Numbered from the stretch's first letter, positions 47,467 through 59,967 are shown. The stretch is 64,000 nucleotides of DNA from Schlesneria paludicola DSM 18645 (GCF_000255655.1 NZ_JH636438.1:186001-250000); one strand, 5' to 3'. Notes: generated from the letters alone by a model not told the origin. A program made the numbers and translations.

Positions 47467-48648
47467 ATGTTTGATGTCGCCGCCATCCAATCCGCACTTC
47501 GAGAGAGTCAACTCGATGGTTGGCTGTTCTACGACTTTCGGGCGAGCAACGTGCTGGCTCGTCGCATTCTTCAATTTCCAGACGGTCCAGACGGTTCGCG
47601 GCGATGGGCGTATTTGATTCCGAAAACGGGTGCGCCGAAGAAACTGGTTCATCGGATCGAGGACGGGGCGCTGGATCATCTGCCTGGAGAGAAACGGGTT
47701 TATCTCAAGTGGCAGGAATTTGAAGCGGGGATCGCCGCCCTGGTCTCCGGGTGTCCGCGGGTCGCGATGGAGTATTCACCGCTGAATGGAATTCCCTACA
47801 TCTCGCGCGTCGATGCGGGAACGGTGGAACTCGTTCGGAGATCTGGTGTCGAAGTCGTGTCGTCGGGCGACTTGATTCAGATGTTCGAAGCCGTCTGGGA
47901 CGACGCTCAGTGGACCATGCATCTCGAAGCGGGGCGTCATACCGATTCGGCGTATGCGGCGGCATGGGCGATGATCGCGGCCGCAGTCCGTGCAAATGGC
48001 GAAACCACGGAATCGGCCGTGAGTGCCACGATTATGGAACATTTCGACAAGCATGGCCTGACGACGTATCACCCGCCCATCGTGGGGGTCAATGCGCACA
48101 GTGGCGACCCCCACTACGAAACTGGCGAGGCACCAATTCGAGCAGGCGATTTTGTCCTGATTGATTTGTGGGCGAAGCTTAACCAGCCACGTGCCGTCTA
48201 CAGTGATTTAACCCGAGTCGGTTTCGTAGGGGAATCCGTTCCAAAGAAGTACGAAGCGATCTTCTTGATCGTGGCTGCGGCCCGAGACGCGGCGATTCAG
48301 CTCGTCAAAGAGCGATTCGCCCGGAACGAAACGCTGCAAGGATACGAAGTCGATGATGCCGCACGGCGGGTGATTGAGCACGCGGGGTATGGGCAATATT
48401 TTGTCCACCGTACGGGTCACAGTATCGGTCAGGAGACCCACGGGAACGGGGCCAACATCGACAATCTGGAAACGCACGAGACCCGTCGCATTCTTCCCGG
48501 TTGCTGCTTTTCGATTGAACCGGGAATCTACTTGCCTGAGTTTGGGATTCGTAGCGAAGTCAACGTATTCGTCGATCATCAACGGCAAGTCCATGTGACG
48601 GCAGGAACGCTTCAGACTTCCGTCATTCCGATTCTCAAAGCTTTCTGA
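47467..48648 (+). CDS. M24-family metallopeptidase (Xaa-Pro aminopeptidase-like)
   Basis: A 393-residue pita-bread peptidase. The N-terminal creatinase-like domain starts MFDVAAIQSALRESQLDGWL. Metal ligands of the catalytic domain are visible in order: Asp in FVLIDLWAKL, Asp in AVYSDLTRVGF, His in FVHRTGHSIGQETHG, Glu in FSIEPGIYLPEFG and Glu in IRSEVNVFV, all intact. Such enzymes release an N-terminal residue before proline or cut dipeptides. ATG 47467 was chosen; the upstream frame to 47197 is open but its sequence is not protein-like. It stands alone, 58 bases before the WD40 gene on the same strand. Confidence 0.9.
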   Translation: MFDVAAIQSALRESQLDGWLFYDFRASNVLARRILQFPDGPDGSRRWAYLIPKTGAPKKLVHRIEDGALDHLPGEKRVYLKWQEFEAGIAALVSGCPRVAMEYSPLNGIPYISRVDAGTVELVRRSGVEVVSSGDLIQMFEAVWDDAQWTMHLEAGRHTDSAYAAAWAMIAAAVRANGETTESAVSATIMEHFDKHGLTTYHPPIVGVNAHSGDPHYETGEAPIRAGDFVLIDLWAKLNQPRAVYSDLTRVGFVGESVPKKYEAIFLIVAAARDAAIQLVKERFARNETLQGYEVDDAARRVIEHAGYGQYFVHRTGHSIGQETHGNGANIDNLETHETRRILPGCCFSIEPGIYLPEFGIRSEVNVFVDHQRQVHVTAGTLQTSVIPILKAF

Positions 48649-48706
48649 GCGTGGTTCGCTCCATTCTCTTCTCACCATCAACTCGATCAACCGTCAGGAT
48701 CTCAGG

Positions 48707-51511
48707 ATGTCTCGCAGGCTTTCAGATCTCTTAGGTCAGCGTGTTTTGAAGCGATTTCTCCATCAAGTCGCTGAGTCTACCGTTTTCCATACGGCAACTC
48801 GACGGGGTTTGAATTGGGGCCCGGTCGTGATGCTGGTGATCGCATTTTCCGCGGGATGCGGAACCAAGGTGCCAGCGAAATCAACGTCGCACATGGGCGA
48901 GTCCGATGATCCTGTGGCGGCTGTTGCGACGGAAACGTCTTCCAGCACGGCTGTCGCTGGGCAGTCCGAACCAAGGCCGTCCCACGAGGTCCACGCGGCG
49001 TCATCGGGGGGGGAGTCACCAGCGGGAGATGCTCAGGCGTCAACGAAGGAGAACGGGGCTTCGACCAAGTCAAACGCATTGGCACAGGCACCGAAGTCAG
49101 TCAGCCCGAAGGAGTCCAATGCGGCTTCCAAACGGTTGGCCGTCCCCACTGCGGAACAAATTGCGAAATGGGCGATTCCGGCGTATTCCCCTTTGCGGAT
49201 GCTGACCTGTTACGACGGATTTGGCGATGCCTTTGTGCACAGTGCGGCAATCAGTCCAGATGGAAAACGATTCGTGCTGGGCGGCGTCAAATTGACGGTT
49301 TGGAGCATCGCGGACAGCGAGCCGTCGGTCGATTTACTGGCGGAGATTAAGGGGATCGAAATCGAACGACCGATTCGCGCAGTGGCGATTTCCCCGGATG
49401 GAAATTGGCTGGCAGCCGGTGATCAGAAAGGGTTTCTCCGCATCTGGAACCTTGCCGATCTGAAAGAGGCCGTGAAAGTTCGCGCTCATGATGCACGACT
49501 ACTTCAGTTGGCGTTTTCTCCAAATTCACAGACGCTCGCAACAACCAGTTACTCTGGAGAAGTCCGATTCTGGCAGGTGTCCGACGGCAAGAAAGTTGGT
49601 AGCGGGAAGGTCAGCGATCATGAACTGGCCCGGATAGCGTTCTTGTCAGAAACGCAACTGGTGGGGGCCGGCCGTGAAACAAGTATTTGGAATGTTGAGC
49701 AAGGGGCCAAAGAGAATGTATTGACGACGGCCTACATTACCGGGCCTTCATTGGGGCTATCGCCTGATCGGCAACGAATTGCGTTCGGCGACCAGGAATC
49801 CAAAGTGCAATTCTGGGATGTCAAGACGTCGTCGCTGACGGATCGTCCACTGATTGGCGCCGGGGCGCACCTGATCGATTTTTCGCATGATGGAAAATTC
49901 ATTGCGACGTATTCACGAGATTCAAACATTCGTATCTGGGATGCTGCGACGGGCCAGGTTGTTCAAGTGATTGATGCGGACGGCGGTCGGACCACCGGAC
50001 TGCAATGGATTCCGAATAGTCACGCGCTGTTCATCGTGTCCGAGATCGGTCGCATTCGGATCTGGGGTACTGATGAGCAGGCGACGTCTCTTGGTCTGAC
50101 CGCAATGCTGCAGCCGGTTCCCCAATCGAATCCTGTGAGCCCGCGTAAGCCGTTCAGTTTTCCCCAGCTTCAGCGTGTCATCGATCTTCGTTCGTTTCCC
50201 AAATTGCCGGGTGCCGTACCGCAATGGGGTGACGTTGGGATTCTCGGATACTCGGCGCCCGTCACGACGGAGGAGGCTGAGCAGTTCTATCGCTTCACGC
50301 TCGGAAACGCCGGCTGGAAGGAAGTGGTGCAGGCCAACACTTCCACGCCTGGAGTGACGTTTCAAAAAGAAAGCTGTCAGTTGAATGCGACGTTCACACC
50401 GGGGACGGGGGAGGACAAACAGTTGCAGATAAACTTGCAACTTTTGGGAAACTTCGATGTGCGACAGGTTCCTTCCTTCAAGCCGGTTCCATCGCAAAGC
50501 ACCTTCAGCTCGTTCTCGTCAGTCATGTATCGCACGAAAGCCGAACTACTTGACGTCGAAGTGGGGTTGTTGAAACTGCTGCACACCGCCGGCTGGACAC
50601 CCTATTCTCGATTGGCGGCGGCAAGCCAAGAGGACCCTGAAGGCCGGATGATGTCGTTCATTCAAGAAGGCAGCATTCTGACGCTGTTCATCAGCCGCCC
50701 GGCGGACGCTCCGGATGAATTTTCCGTTCAGGTGAGCACGCAGATCACCAGCAAGTCATTGCCGATTCCTTCCGATGCCGGTTGGATTGAATTCGACAAT
50801 TCCACCGAGTTGCAACTGGTGGCGAACACCAAGATGGATCTGAAGCAAACGGCCGAATTCTATGATAAGGAAATGGCCGCCGATGAATGGATTGCGCGAG
50901 AATCCGGGCGAGGTTTCAAAGAGGACCGTGGCTTCATGCCGTTCATTCGTGGCCAGCAGGACGTGCTGATTCGCTTGGTGGCTCAACCGGACGGCGGTAC
51001 CCGCATCATCGTCGGTGAAGCCGAACGTTCGTCGTGGCAGTTGGAGAAGCTGAACAAGGACGACGGAGCAGGAAAAGGTGGGCTTGAGGCCGCCGACGTG
51101 CCGTTGCCGAAAGCCGCCACCGCGGTCAAGTTCGAGGTCGATCAGAAGCAGATCTTGTTTGAGCTGAGTGACGTTAGCCCGCCAGATCTTGCCGATCAGT
51201 TCGCCAACTCGCTCGCGCCGCTTGGCTGGAAGCTTGAAAAAGGCGGTGTGGTGAGCAACGACTATGTTCTGGCGACATTCAATAAAGCGAAAGCCGAACT
51301 TCAAATCCGAATTCGGATGAACGGGAAGAAGACCGCGGCGATGGTTAGCGGCGATGGGTTGCTATGGTCGAAACCACTGCCGGCGGCGCCGGTTCGGATC
51401 TCGTACGGTACCTGGCTGCGCCGCGAAAAGAAGGATGCCACGCTTGATCGCCTGGACGAATACGTCGCAGAGATGCGGATGGTTCCACTTAAGGCCGCGG
51501 CTGAAAAGTAG
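48707..51511 (+). CDS. WD40-repeat lipoprotein
   Basis: A 934-residue protein. After a long N-terminus comes a hydrophobic segment with lipobox IAFSAGC at about 46-51, then a Ser/Thr/Ala-rich linker. WD40-type beta-propeller repeats span about 165-460 (AVAISPDGNWLAAGDQKGFL, LAFSPNSQTLATTSYSGEVR, FSHDGKFIATYSRDSNIRIW). The C-terminal 450 residues hold repeated alpha/beta units of the form A-xx-FY...GW. It is probably membrane-anchored outside the cytoplasm; function unknown. The long polar N-region before the lipobox is odd. Confidence 0.83.
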   Translation: MSRRLSDLLGQRVLKRFLHQVAESTVFHTATRRGLNWGPVVMLVIAFSAGCGTKVPAKSTSHMGESDDPVAAVATETSSSTAVAGQSEPRPSHEVHAASSGGESPAGDAQASTKENGASTKSNALAQAPKSVSPKESNAASKRLAVPTAEQIAKWAIPAYSPLRMLTCYDGFGDAFVHSAAISPDGKRFVLGGVKLTVWSIADSEPSVDLLAEIKGIEIERPIRAVAISPDGNWLAAGDQKGFLRIWNLADLKEAVKVRAHDARLLQLAFSPNSQTLATTSYSGEVRFWQVSDGKKVGSGKVSDHELARIAFLSETQLVGAGRETSIWNVEQGAKENVLTTAYITGPSLGLSPDRQRIAFGDQESKVQFWDVKTSSLTDRPLIGAGAHLIDFSHDGKFIATYSRDSNIRIWDAATGQVVQVIDADGGRTTGLQWIPNSHALFIVSEIGRIRIWGTDEQATSLGLTAMLQPVPQSNPVSPRKPFSFPQLQRVIDLRSFPKLPGAVPQWGDVGILGYSAPVTTEEAEQFYRFTLGNAGWKEVVQANTSTPGVTFQKESCQLNATFTPGTGEDKQLQINLQLLGNFDVRQVPSFKPVPSQSTFSSFSSVMYRTKAELLDVEVGLLKLLHTAGWTPYSRLAAASQEDPEGRMMSFIQEGSILTLFISRPADAPDEFSVQVSTQITSKSLPIPSDAGWIEFDNSTELQLVANTKMDLKQTAEFYDKEMAADEWIARESGRGFKEDRGFMPFIRGQQDVLIRLVAQPDGGTRIIVGEAERSSWQLEKLNKDDGAGKGGLEAADVPLPKAATAVKFEVDQKQILFELSDVSPPDLADQFANSLAPLGWKLEKGGVVSNDYVLATFNKAKAELQIRIRMNGKKTAAMVSGDGLLWSKPLPAAPVRISYGTWLRREKKDATLDRLDEYVAEMRMVPLKAAAEK

Positions 51512-51830
51512 TTGTGAGTGTGCGACACTGAGCGGATCGAATCCCGCCCCAGAAATCGGGGCGACAGATCTTTCTGGACTGGTCGAGCCGCGTCGGGCAT
51601 ACGATTTGTCTCGATTTGCAACTGCTTACCCCGTCATAAATTCCGCTCGACATCTCGACTTTGTCATCTGAAAATTGCCCTATTTACTGCGGTTTTCCGA
51701 TCAAAATCGGTCTTTGCCCAAAGTCGGGTCTGTGGTAGAAGTCCGTCCTCCCCTAGAATACCCCTCCCGCCGATCGACTGAGCGAGGTCATTGCCTCGCG
51801 AGTTGTCGACATACCACTGGATGAATCATT

Positions 51831-53324
51831 GTGTGGTCATTGAAAGGTGCGAAGCGAGCGATCATTTTCGCTGGCTGTCTTGCCGCAGCCTATACCCAAC
51901 TGACAACATCTCCGGCGACGATCCAATACATTCGAGCACTGGGTGCGAATGAGTTTCACATTGGCATCCTGGGCGCCATGCCAACGCTGATGTTGTTCAT
52001 GCAGTTTGTGTCCGCCGTCGTGGTGAACCACCTCGCCTATCGTCGTCGGTTATGGTTCTGGGCGGCGATGACGCATCGTTTGATGCTGTTGCCGACCGCG
52101 CTGGGGCCCTGGCTCTTTCCAGAAATGTCCGATCAGTTCTGGGTTTGGACGTTGCTGATCACCACCGCAATCAATCAGGGATTGCTTCATTTCAGTTCGC
52201 CATTATGGCTGAGCTGGATGGGCGATTATCTGCCTCATAAGGGGCTTAGCAGTTTCTGGGGGCAACGCCAGTTGTGGACACAAATTGCGGCGGCCGGATC
52301 GCTGTGCGCCGCCGCGTTTCTCGTTCACCAATCCGGGCTGCCCATTGATATCAGCTATGCCGTCATGACTTGCATCGGAACGCTGTGCGGCGTGATTGAC
52401 CTGTTGCTGTTCTTCAAGGTTGCGGAACCACCTGTGCAGAAGGCGCCGTCGCCGCGATTGATGAAAGTATTGACCGAGCCCTTTCACAGCAGCGAATTTC
52501 GTCGCTATATCGGCTTCATGTGCTTCTGGAACTTTGCCGCGATGGCGGGCGCTCCGTTTATCAGCCTTTATCTTCTGTCAGAAGTCGGCATGGATCTGTT
52601 TCATGTGCTGCTGCTCTGGACCATCTCCTGGGTCGGCGGCGCCATGTTTTCCCGGACGCTAGGTCGTTGGGCCGATGCCCATGGTTCGCAGCCGGTGCTC
52701 GTGATGTGTGTTGCGCTCAAGTCCAGCAATATGCTCGCGCTGCTTCTGATCCCCCCATCTCCGTCCATTGCCTTTTGGGTCCTGGCCCCGTGTTTCATGC
52801 TGGATGCCGCACTGAATGCCGGAATCTTGATCGCCAATAACGGCTTCATGATCAAGAATTCACCGTCCGAGAATCGCACGATGTACATTGCCGCGACTCA
52901 AGCCGTGGCGGGGGTTGTTGGAGGGTTAACCTCCATTCTGGCCGGGCTGGTGATGCAGCAGCTTTCAGGGACGCAGTGGAATGTCCTCGGCTGGACGCTG
53001 GGGCAGTTTCAGATCATGTTTCTGGCGAGCATCGCCCTGCGATGGGTGGCGTTGCTGATGACCCGCTACGTCAATGAGCCAAGCGCACGTCACACTTGGG
53101 ACGTTGTTCAGGAAATGGCTCGAGACACGCTCGAACGGATGGAAGTCCGCAGGACACGTGTCTTCGCCCGAGTCAGAGTCATTACAAAGCGAAGGCTTCG
53201 AACCGGTTCCGTGATCGATGGCACAAGTCAGGGCCTAGGAGCGGACATTCCGGGCGGCCATGCGCGAGTCCCAGCGCCGAAACGTGCGCGGAGATTACGT
53301 CCGCGCCGGTCTCAGCCTATGTGA
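51831..53324 (+). CDS. Major facilitator superfamily transporter
   Basis: A 497-residue integral membrane protein with about 12 hydrophobic helices (AIIFAGCLAAAYTQLTTSP, GILGAMPTLMLFMQFVSAV, LLLWTISWVGGAMFSRTLGR, IAATQAVAGVVGGLTSILAG). Start is GTG 51831. The cytoplasmic loop SRTLGRWADAHGS fits the MFS pattern. The 60-residue C-terminal tail is basic and Arg-rich. Substrate cannot be inferred, and no neighbour suggests one. Confidence 0.85.
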   Translation: MWSLKGAKRAIIFAGCLAAAYTQLTTSPATIQYIRALGANEFHIGILGAMPTLMLFMQFVSAVVVNHLAYRRRLWFWAAMTHRLMLLPTALGPWLFPEMSDQFWVWTLLITTAINQGLLHFSSPLWLSWMGDYLPHKGLSSFWGQRQLWTQIAAAGSLCAAAFLVHQSGLPIDISYAVMTCIGTLCGVIDLLLFFKVAEPPVQKAPSPRLMKVLTEPFHSSEFRRYIGFMCFWNFAAMAGAPFISLYLLSEVGMDLFHVLLLWTISWVGGAMFSRTLGRWADAHGSQPVLVMCVALKSSNMLALLLIPPSPSIAFWVLAPCFMLDAALNAGILIANNGFMIKNSPSENRTMYIAATQAVAGVVGGLTSILAGLVMQQLSGTQWNVLGWTLGQFQIMFLASIALRWVALLMTRYVNEPSARHTWDVVQEMARDTLERMEVRRTRVFARVRVITKRRLRTGSVIDGTSQGLGADIPGGHARVPAPKRARRLRPRRSQPM

Positions 53325-53383
53325 CCACGGTTCTAATGTTCCCACAGGGTATCGTTGAGCGCCCTGTCGATGAATGCCGGTTC

Positions 53384-53968
53384 CTAGCGGCGATACTGAA
53401 TCTGATTCAGTTCACCCGTCGAGGGCATCGTCGGTGGCAGCAATGTTTCTGGCAGGTTGCCGGGGACCGTGACGGTGTGCTGAAACGCCGGTTGCTGAAC
53501 CTGCGGATATGCCATTTGTTGGGCTGGAACGTGCAGTCCCGTTGGTTGGGCGACCCAGGATGGATGCTGCTGAGCCACGGGCTGAACGTACCCGTAGGGC
53601 ACATGGGCCGGTTGATACCGCGACACCTTCAGCATGGTCGCCTGATCGTGGTACTTGTGCCAGAACTGTTGCGAGTACGGCATTGAGGGGCGTTCTCCCC
53701 AACCCGCCGCCGTTTGCGACTGAGAAAGCACATCTTTGTAATTGTACGGACGGAAGACGCCATGACCGCCGTAAGCGGGAATTTCTTGGAAGTAGCCATG
53801 CACCCAGCTCATCTGAGAATCGGACGCGTAGTGCTGCTCTGCGGAACCTTCAAACCCGTATTGCCCGTACGCACGAGCTGGCACAGGAGCGTTTGGCATT
53901 TCCGATGGGCCGGGGGAACCGACCTGCATTGCAAGTCCGACCGCAAGATTGATGAGGCCGTTCGGCAT
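53384..53968 (-). CDS. Gln/Pro/Tyr-rich hypothetical protein
   Basis: A 194-residue protein starting MPNGLINLAVGLAMQVGSPG, with AAGGA 9 bases before the ATG. Composition is rich in Gln, Pro, Tyr and Ala (YGYVQPVAQQHPSWVAQPTG; AQQMAYPQVQQPAFQHTVTV). It lacks a clear signal peptide and folded-domain pattern. Such low-complexity proteins occur in planctomycetes near envelope genes. I do not recognise a family. It ends 59 bases from the convergent MFS gene. Confidence 0.65.
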   Translation of the reverse strand: MPNGLINLAVGLAMQVGSPGPSEMPNAPVPARAYGQYGFEGSAEQHYASDSQMSWVHGYFQEIPAYGGHGVFRPYNYKDVLSQSQTAAGWGERPSMPYSQQFWHKYHDQATMLKVSRYQPAHVPYGYVQPVAQQHPSWVAQPTGLHVPAQQMAYPQVQQPAFQHTVTVPGNLPETLLPPTMPSTGELNQIQYRR

Positions 53969-54535
53969 GGATCTATCCTTCCGTGTCTATTCCGCGGCCA
54001 TGCCGCTTGATCGGTTGATGGGTCGATCGGTCATGATGCCGATCGAAGCACTCAAGCACAGTCTCTGGATGAGTTTCTGCGGCTGATTTCCTAAATCACC
54101 TTGTCGCTATCGGCGCTCCTTGAGCGAATCTTCCTGAGTTCTGGGCTGAACGCTAATTGTTTCGGGATCGCTACTGACAGATTGAACCGCGATGTCGCTA
54201 GAAGCCGTCAGGTCGGGACGGGATTCCGCTCGTGATGTCCAGTTTGCCTCCAGATGCTCCATCATCAGGGGTTAGGTTTGGTTATCTCCACATGACGCTC
54301 GCCGCGGACGAACGCAAAACCTGCAGTCTGTCGCGGTTTGTTTGTGTGTCTTAGGCAAACTTTAGGGGGTGTGTCGTGAATTCACCTCATATTGAGAGCC
54401 TTCGAGTGGAGCTTCGAATCTGAATTCACACGCAATCTGCCAACAGAGAACGACGAGACGATTGAGGCCAGTCCGAGGTCCCAAGTCCCTCAAAATAATC
54501 CCCCGGCAATGTTCCCCTGTGGAGACACTCGCGCT
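53969..54535. other. Divergent intergenic region
   Basis: About 570 bases between the Gln-rich protein (minus) and the Gly/Tyr-rich protein (plus). Promoters for both should lie here; no other feature recognised. Confidence 0.4.
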
Positions 54536-55009
54536 ATGTTGATCTCGAAATCGTGTCGCATGTTTTTGGCCGCGGCTGCGGTCGCAGTAATGGCACCGGC
54601 GTCGCAAGCAGGATGTAACTGCTCGGTTCCTCCTTCACCCGTTGTTTCCACCTACACTCCCACTTCCGCCGCTGCGTGGGGCGGTGCGCCTGGCTATGCT
54701 GGCTCACCTGGTGGGTATGGGGCTACGGCGGTGGGCACCGGCCCGTCTGCCTATGACGACTACAACTCTGCCGGTCCGCACTGGGCACCCGGGGGCTACG
54801 AACCGCGAGTGGGATCGCCTGCGTACTACCACGATCCCGCGGGCGGGCAGTATGTCGTCACCGGAAATCCCTACTACGATCATTTTGGTCCAGGGTTTCA
54901 CCGTCAAGATCTGCACGGACACTACCGCTTTCCGTACTACAACTACCGGGCTCCCTGGTACTACCCCGGTCGTGCGGTCTACAACCGAAACACCAATTTC
55001 CCCTGGTGA
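54536..55009 (+). CDS. Exported Gly/Tyr/Pro-rich small protein
   Basis: A 157-residue protein with signal peptide MLISKSCRMFLAAAAVAVMA (cut near ASQA-GC). The mature part opens with a CNCS cysteine pair and is then rich in Gly, Tyr and Pro (SAAAWGGAPGYAGSPGGYGA; DPAGGQYVVTGNPYYDHFG; YRFPYYNYRAPWYYPGR). The Tyr-rich end suggests a surface or matrix protein, perhaps cross-linkable, but no family is recognised. I chose ATG 54536 to place the signal at the N-terminus; the frame is open to 54392. Confidence 0.7.
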   Translation: MLISKSCRMFLAAAAVAVMAPASQAGCNCSVPPSPVVSTYTPTSAAAWGGAPGYAGSPGGYGATAVGTGPSAYDDYNSAGPHWAPGGYEPRVGSPAYYHDPAGGQYVVTGNPYYDHFGPGFHRQDLHGHYRFPYYNYRAPWYYPGRAVYNRNTNFPW

Positions 55010-55109
55010 GGCCCATTTCAATTGACACGCGATGATTCAAGCAGATCGCATCACGTCAGCACGCCGATGATTTGCTTGAATCGCCTGCTTGGTTGTGACA
55101 AGGAGGCGT

Positions 55110-55140
55110 TCTGGCGGGCGACGCTCGCGCATCCGCCAGA
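55110..55140. terminator. Hairpin between convergent genes
   Basis: TCTGGCGG (55110-55117) pairs with CCGCCAGA (55133-55140), with extra GCG/CGC pairing inside. It lies between the Gly/Tyr-rich gene and the convergent histidine kinase gene; no T-run. Confidence 0.45.
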
Positions 55141-55159
55141 GCCCATTGGGGCTGTTTGA

Positions 55160-57505
<2,346 letters not shown>

Positions 57506-57635
57506 TGCCCGTTCCTGCCATCCTGCGGAGTAACTGGAGGCTGGTGACATCCAACCCGCCATCAGATGCCGTGTTCACATTGCAGTGGGGATGTTTGAGT
57601 TGGTTTCATCAGGCTGCTGCCATCGGCAATCTGGG

Positions 57636-58961
57636 TCACTCGGGGTCTGCTAGTTCGATTTGTGTCTGAACAATCAGATCGCGCTGGGAAATGAATGTGT
57701 CGACGATCTTCGGGTCGAAGTGGCTGCCGCTCTCGTTCGTGATGATTTCGAAGCACTTGCTGATGGGGTAGGCCGGCTTGTAGGGACGGCGACTGCTGAG
57801 TGCGTCGAACACATCGGCGACCGCAGTAATACGACCTTCGATCGGAATATCCTCACCGGCAAGCCCCAGGGGATATCCCGTTCCATCCCATCGTTCGTGG
57901 TGCGTTAGAGCGATCCGAGCTGCCATTGTCAGCAGGGGTGAGCGAGGAACATCCAGAATGCGCGATCCAATCAATACATGCTGGCGCAGTCTCGTCGACT
58001 CGCGGTCTCCCATGCGTTCGACGATTCGCTTTCCGAACAGCGTGTGACGCTGCATCTGTTCAAATTCCTCCGGCGTCAGTTTGCCGGGTTTCAGCAGAAC
58101 TTCGTCCGGAACGCCGACCTTACCGACATCGTGCAGCTGAGCCGCCTGCTCGAGCATCAGTGCATCATGTTCGCTCCAGCCCAAGGCGAGTCCAATCAAA
58201 CCGGCGTACTGGCCAACCCGTTCGACATGTCGGCCGGTCACGTCGTCCCGATATTCGACGGCGCGAGCCAGGCAGAAAATGACGTCTTGGCGCGAAGCTT
58301 CCAGTTCCAGCGTTCGTTGCTGAACAGCCGCTTCCAGCGTTTGCGCGTAATTTTTTAGACTGTCCTGATGCTGCTTGACGGTCAGCACGTTCCGGACGCG
58401 CGGCGCCAGTTCGCTCGGATCGATCGGTTTCGTGAGAAAATCGGACGCCCCGTACTCGAGGACCGTCAGCTTCGTGCTGCGGTCGGTTGAGGCCGTCAAG
58501 ATGAGGACAGGAATATGACTGAGTTCCGGCTTCGATCGCAGTTGGCGAAGAATGTCTACGCCCGACACGACCGGCATCATCACATCCAGAATGACGAGAT
58601 CTGGCATCTCTTCCGCAATTTGCGAGACGGCGCGAGTGGCATCCGACAGTCCAATACAGCGTTTGTAGCCCAGTTCGTTCAGATACTTCTGGCAAACTTT
58701 GACGTTGATGGGTTCGTCATCGACGATCAGAATCTTGGTTTGGGCTGCGATTTCGGCGTCGACGGCAGGTGGAAACGCTTTCGCACCAAAGCGAGTTTCC
58801 CCGCCCTGTGTGAGCGAACTGAATCCATGTTCGATGTCATCCAGTAGTTTTTCAACGTTTGAACTTGTCGACATCGCCGAGATGGACTGGCCCATTCGCA
58901 GACTCCGCTGTTCAAAATGCCCCAACAGGGATTCGATCGCATCAAACGTGATGCATTCCAC
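57636..58961 (-). CDS. Response regulator with HD-GYP c-di-GMP phosphodiesterase domain
   Basis: A 441-residue protein. A receiver domain (ILIVDDEPINVKVCQKYLNE; DLVILDVMMPVVSG with the phospho-Asp; LTKPIDPSEL) is joined by a coiled coil to an HD-GYP domain with QLHDVGKVGVPDEVLLKPG and HHERWDGTGYPLGLAGEDIP, motifs complete for cyclic-di-GMP hydrolysis. The start is GTG 58961; ATG 58895 with GGAG 7 bases upstream is a good alternative. The kinase gene begins 130 bases after this stop on the same strand, so the two probably form one signalling unit. Confidence 0.92.
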   Translation of the reverse strand: MECITFDAIESLLGHFEQRSLRMGQSISAMSTSSNVEKLLDDIEHGFSSLTQGGETRFGAKAFPPAVDAEIAAQTKILIVDDEPINVKVCQKYLNELGYKRCIGLSDATRAVSQIAEEMPDLVILDVMMPVVSGVDILRQLRSKPELSHIPVLILTASTDRSTKLTVLEYGASDFLTKPIDPSELAPRVRNVLTVKQHQDSLKNYAQTLEAAVQQRTLELEASRQDVIFCLARAVEYRDDVTGRHVERVGQYAGLIGLALGWSEHDALMLEQAAQLHDVGKVGVPDEVLLKPGKLTPEEFEQMQRHTLFGKRIVERMGDRESTRLRQHVLIGSRILDVPRSPLLTMAARIALTHHERWDGTGYPLGLAGEDIPIEGRITAVADVFDALSSRRPYKPAYPISKCFEIITNESGSHFDPKIVDTFISQRDLIVQTQIELADPE

Positions 58962-59478
58962 TTGCCCCGCACGCGAATCTAGTTCGCTTTCCGCAACGAC
59001 ATGACTTGCACCGTTGAAAAAGCGAAACGTTCACAAAACGACAGGGTCTCCAAAGGAACTTTGCCGTCTTCTCTGTCGAGTTGCATTGTGTCGATCGTAG
59101 TGAATGTTTCGTCGGGCCTGCTGGATTCTTGGGTAACTCGCACCCGAAGCTCGCTTCAGGACAAAATGGCGCTGATTGTTGCCCGCAACCAGGTTCGTAC
59201 GGTGGGCAAATTCTCACTTCGTCGTTCCTGCGACCGTGGTGGATGTGGGGGTGGAACTCGTTTGTCTGGAATTGGCGACCCAGAATTCCCATGGGAAATG
59301 ATGGCTTGTCGCATATCACTGTCGGGCGGCCAACGACTAGAATGGACCGCTGAAATCGCGAGTATCGATTCTGTTAAGAAGATGCTTGATAATCAGTTAC
59401 AGAAGAATCAAAGGTCCGACGAGGACTTATTTGCGCCCGGTTCAAGTGAACCACTGGTGCGATTTCCCGAGATGAAAT
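58962..59478. other. Divergent intergenic region
   Basis: About 520 bases between the HD-GYP regulator (minus) and smpB (plus). An open minus frame at 58942-59319 is cysteine-rich and not convincing. No tmRNA gene is seen. Confidence 0.4.
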
Positions 59479-59967
59479 ATGGCCAAGCCCGATCCAACCA
59501 AACCCGACTACTCGCTCGAACGCGTTGTCTGCCGTAATCGCAAGGCCAAACACGAATACGAGCTCACAGACTCGCTCGAATGCGGGATCATGCTGCACGG
59601 CAGCGAGGTCAAGAGCGTCCGTAACAACAAGATCTCGATCGAAGAAGCGTGGGTTCGCGTGCAAGGCGGCGAGGTTTGGCTGGTCGGTTGCGACATTGCC
59701 GAATATCCCCAGGCGACCTACTTGAATCACGATCCGAAGCGTCAACGCAAGCTTTTGATGCACCGCCGTGAGATTCGCAAATTTGCCGAAGTGGCCAGTC
59801 AGAAGGGGTTGGCGATCGTTCCGCTTGATGTTCATCTGATTCGCGGAAATGTGAAAGTGACCATCGCCGTCGGCAAGGGCCTGAAGCGTCACGACAAGCG
59901 TGAAAAACTGAAGGAACACGATGCGAATCGCGAGATCCGACAGGCGCTGCGTCGGCAAGACGACTGA
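59479..59967 (+). CDS. smpB: SsrA (tmRNA)-binding protein
   Basis: A 162-residue OB-fold protein needed for trans-translation, which frees stalled ribosomes with tmRNA. VVCRNRKAKHEYELTDSLEC, GIMLHGSEVKSVRNNKISIE and NHDPKRQRKLLMHRREIRKF are family signatures; the C-terminus KEHDANREIRQALRRQDD is the basic tail that enters the mRNA channel. Length and start are normal. Confidence 0.95.
   Translation: MAKPDPTKPDYSLERVVCRNRKAKHEYELTDSLECGIMLHGSEVKSVRNNKISIEEAWVRVQGGEVWLVGCDIAEYPQATYLNHDPKRQRKLLMHRREIRKFAEVASQKGLAIVPLDVHLIRGNVKVTIAVGKGLKRHDKREKLKEHDANREIRQALRRQDD

Noticed and set aside
53343-53366. ACAGGG...CCCTGT hairpin after the MFS gene
   Set aside because: Only 6 bp with a long loop and no T-run; too weak to call a terminator.
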